Assembly (NCBI GenBank): GCA_945631445.1
Contig: CALZCR010000007.1
Location: 1-16,039, forward strand
DNA: 16,039 nt
Origin: an uncultured Corynebacterium sp.
Lineage (GTDB): Bacteria > Actinomycetota > Actinomycetes > Mycobacteriales > Mycobacteriaceae
Direction: 5' to 3'
Within the stretch, counting starts at the first letter, position 1; every line of letters begins with the position of its first letter. The notes under the pieces were generated by a model. That model was not told the origin of the DNA and ran no database searches. It worked only from the letters and a program-made list of their open reading frames with translations. This document shows positions 14,726 through 16,039 of this stretch, piece after piece. The translations under genes and the position numbers were made by a program.

Positions 14726-15001
14726 TTGAACGAAACCCGCGCACAAAAGTCCAAGATCCTGGCCATCGTCCTCGCGCTGTTGCTCGGCGGGCTCGGCGTC
14801 CACAACTTCTATATGGGGCACAACACCCTGGGCCTGGCCAAGATCGCGCTTAACGCTTTCGGCATCGCCATGAGCCTGCTCGCGGTCGGGCAAGCCCTGC
14901 TGTTCATCGCCGGTTTATGGGTGATCCTGGAGGTGATCATGATCGCTTTCGGGCTGGGAAACATGAAAACGGACCGGCATGACGTCCCGTTGAAGTGGTG
15001 A
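14726..15001 (+). CDS. TM2-domain small membrane protein
   Basis: The 91-residue protein has the TM2 pattern: residues 11-31 form a hydrophobic segment ending GGLGVHNFYMGHNTLGLAK, the conserved G-x-H-x-F-Y-x-G block, followed by a second and third hydrophobic stretch (about 45-60 and 62-78) and a short charged tail. It is predicted to be an inner-membrane protein with no known biochemical role. The start is TTG with AGGAG 10 bases upstream. That Shine-Dalgarno lies within the last codons of the methyltransferase gene, and only 5 bases separate stop and start, so the two are probably cotranscribed and translationally coupled. A terminator follows, so this is the last gene of the pair. Confidence 0.85.
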   Translation: MNETRAQKSKILAIVLALLLGGLGVHNFYMGHNTLGLAKIALNAFGIAMSLLAVGQALLFIAGLWVILEVIMIAFGLGNMKTDRHDVPLKW

Positions 15002-15043
15002 GTCCGTTTCCGCTGTGACCGCACCCGCCTGACCCCGTTTCCA

Positions 15044-15073
15044 CCCGCGCCGTCGTGCGCGGGCGTTGTTTTT
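15044..15073 (+). terminator. Intrinsic terminator after the TM2 gene
   Basis: CCCGCGC (15044-15050) and GCGCGGG (15057-15063) form a 7-base stem with a 6-base loop, followed by CGTTGTTTTT. It separates the methyltransferase-TM2 pair from pheS. Confidence 0.8.
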
Positions 15074-15138
15074 CGCCGGGGTCCGCCGAGGTCTGAGGTT
15101 TCGACGGGCTCATCCATGGTGAGGCCGAGGCTCGCCGG

Positions 15139-15144
15139 TATGCT
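15139..15144 (+). promoter_or_regulatory. Possible -10 box for pheS
   Basis: TATGCT lies 48 bases before the pheS start, between the terminator and pheS. It is the same hexamer as the helD box, but the -35 region is not recognisable. No T-box or long leader structure is seen in this gap. Confidence 0.35.
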
Positions 15145-15147
15145 TGA

Positions 15148-16039
<892 letters not shown>

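Overview
The window is high-GC bacterial chromosome that reads as a Corynebacterium or close relative. The evidence is the gene content and order (universal stress protein, HelD, DoxX-like protein, metallo-beta-lactamase fold protein, uvrA, then infC-rpmI-rplT, a SpoU methyltransferase and pheS), the actinobacterial type of the IF3, UvrA and PheS sequences, the use of GTG and TTG starts, and genes whose -10 box lies about 7 bases before the start codon. From memory, C. glutamicum has a similar order but a glycerol-phosphate uptake operon, not putA, between rplT and the methyltransferase. No mobile element, CRISPR array or tRNA was seen, and no gap without a gene exceeds 300 bases.

Left part (1-4718): the tail of one universal stress protein gene is followed by a complete paralogue. 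Convergent to it, on the minus strand, is helD, a superfamily I helicase-like factor that recycles stalled RNA polymerase. Before helD on the same strand come a DoxX-like membrane protein with a long Lys/Ala-rich tail and a metallo-beta-lactamase fold hydrolase. A hairpin terminator and a separate extended -10 box part helD from the DoxX-like gene.

Middle (4719-10240): uvrA (nucleotide excision repair) diverges from the hydrolase gene. The interval holds a perfect palindrome over the hydrolase start and a near-consensus SOS box. After uvrA comes a lipoprotein with the SxxK, SxN and KxG motifs of serine beta-lactamases and penicillin-binding proteins. Then comes the translation operon infC-rpmI-rplT, with a promoter just after the lipoprotein stop codon, a leader of about 237 bases with hairpins and an intrinsic terminator, and an infC gene that almost certainly starts at the rare codon AUC. 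This leader is the most interesting regulatory object in the window and is a candidate attenuator for the operon.

Right part (10240-16039): back-to-back terminators separate rplT from the convergent putA (proline to glutamate). putA diverges from a SpoU-type RNA 2'-O-methyltransferase gene, which is followed after 5 bases by a TM2-domain membrane protein. A terminator then precedes pheS (phenylalanyl-tRNA synthetase alpha chain), which runs off the window. Most of the window is core housekeeping. The parts least explained are the infC leader, the DoxX-like protein's tail, and the beta-lactamase-like lipoprotein.
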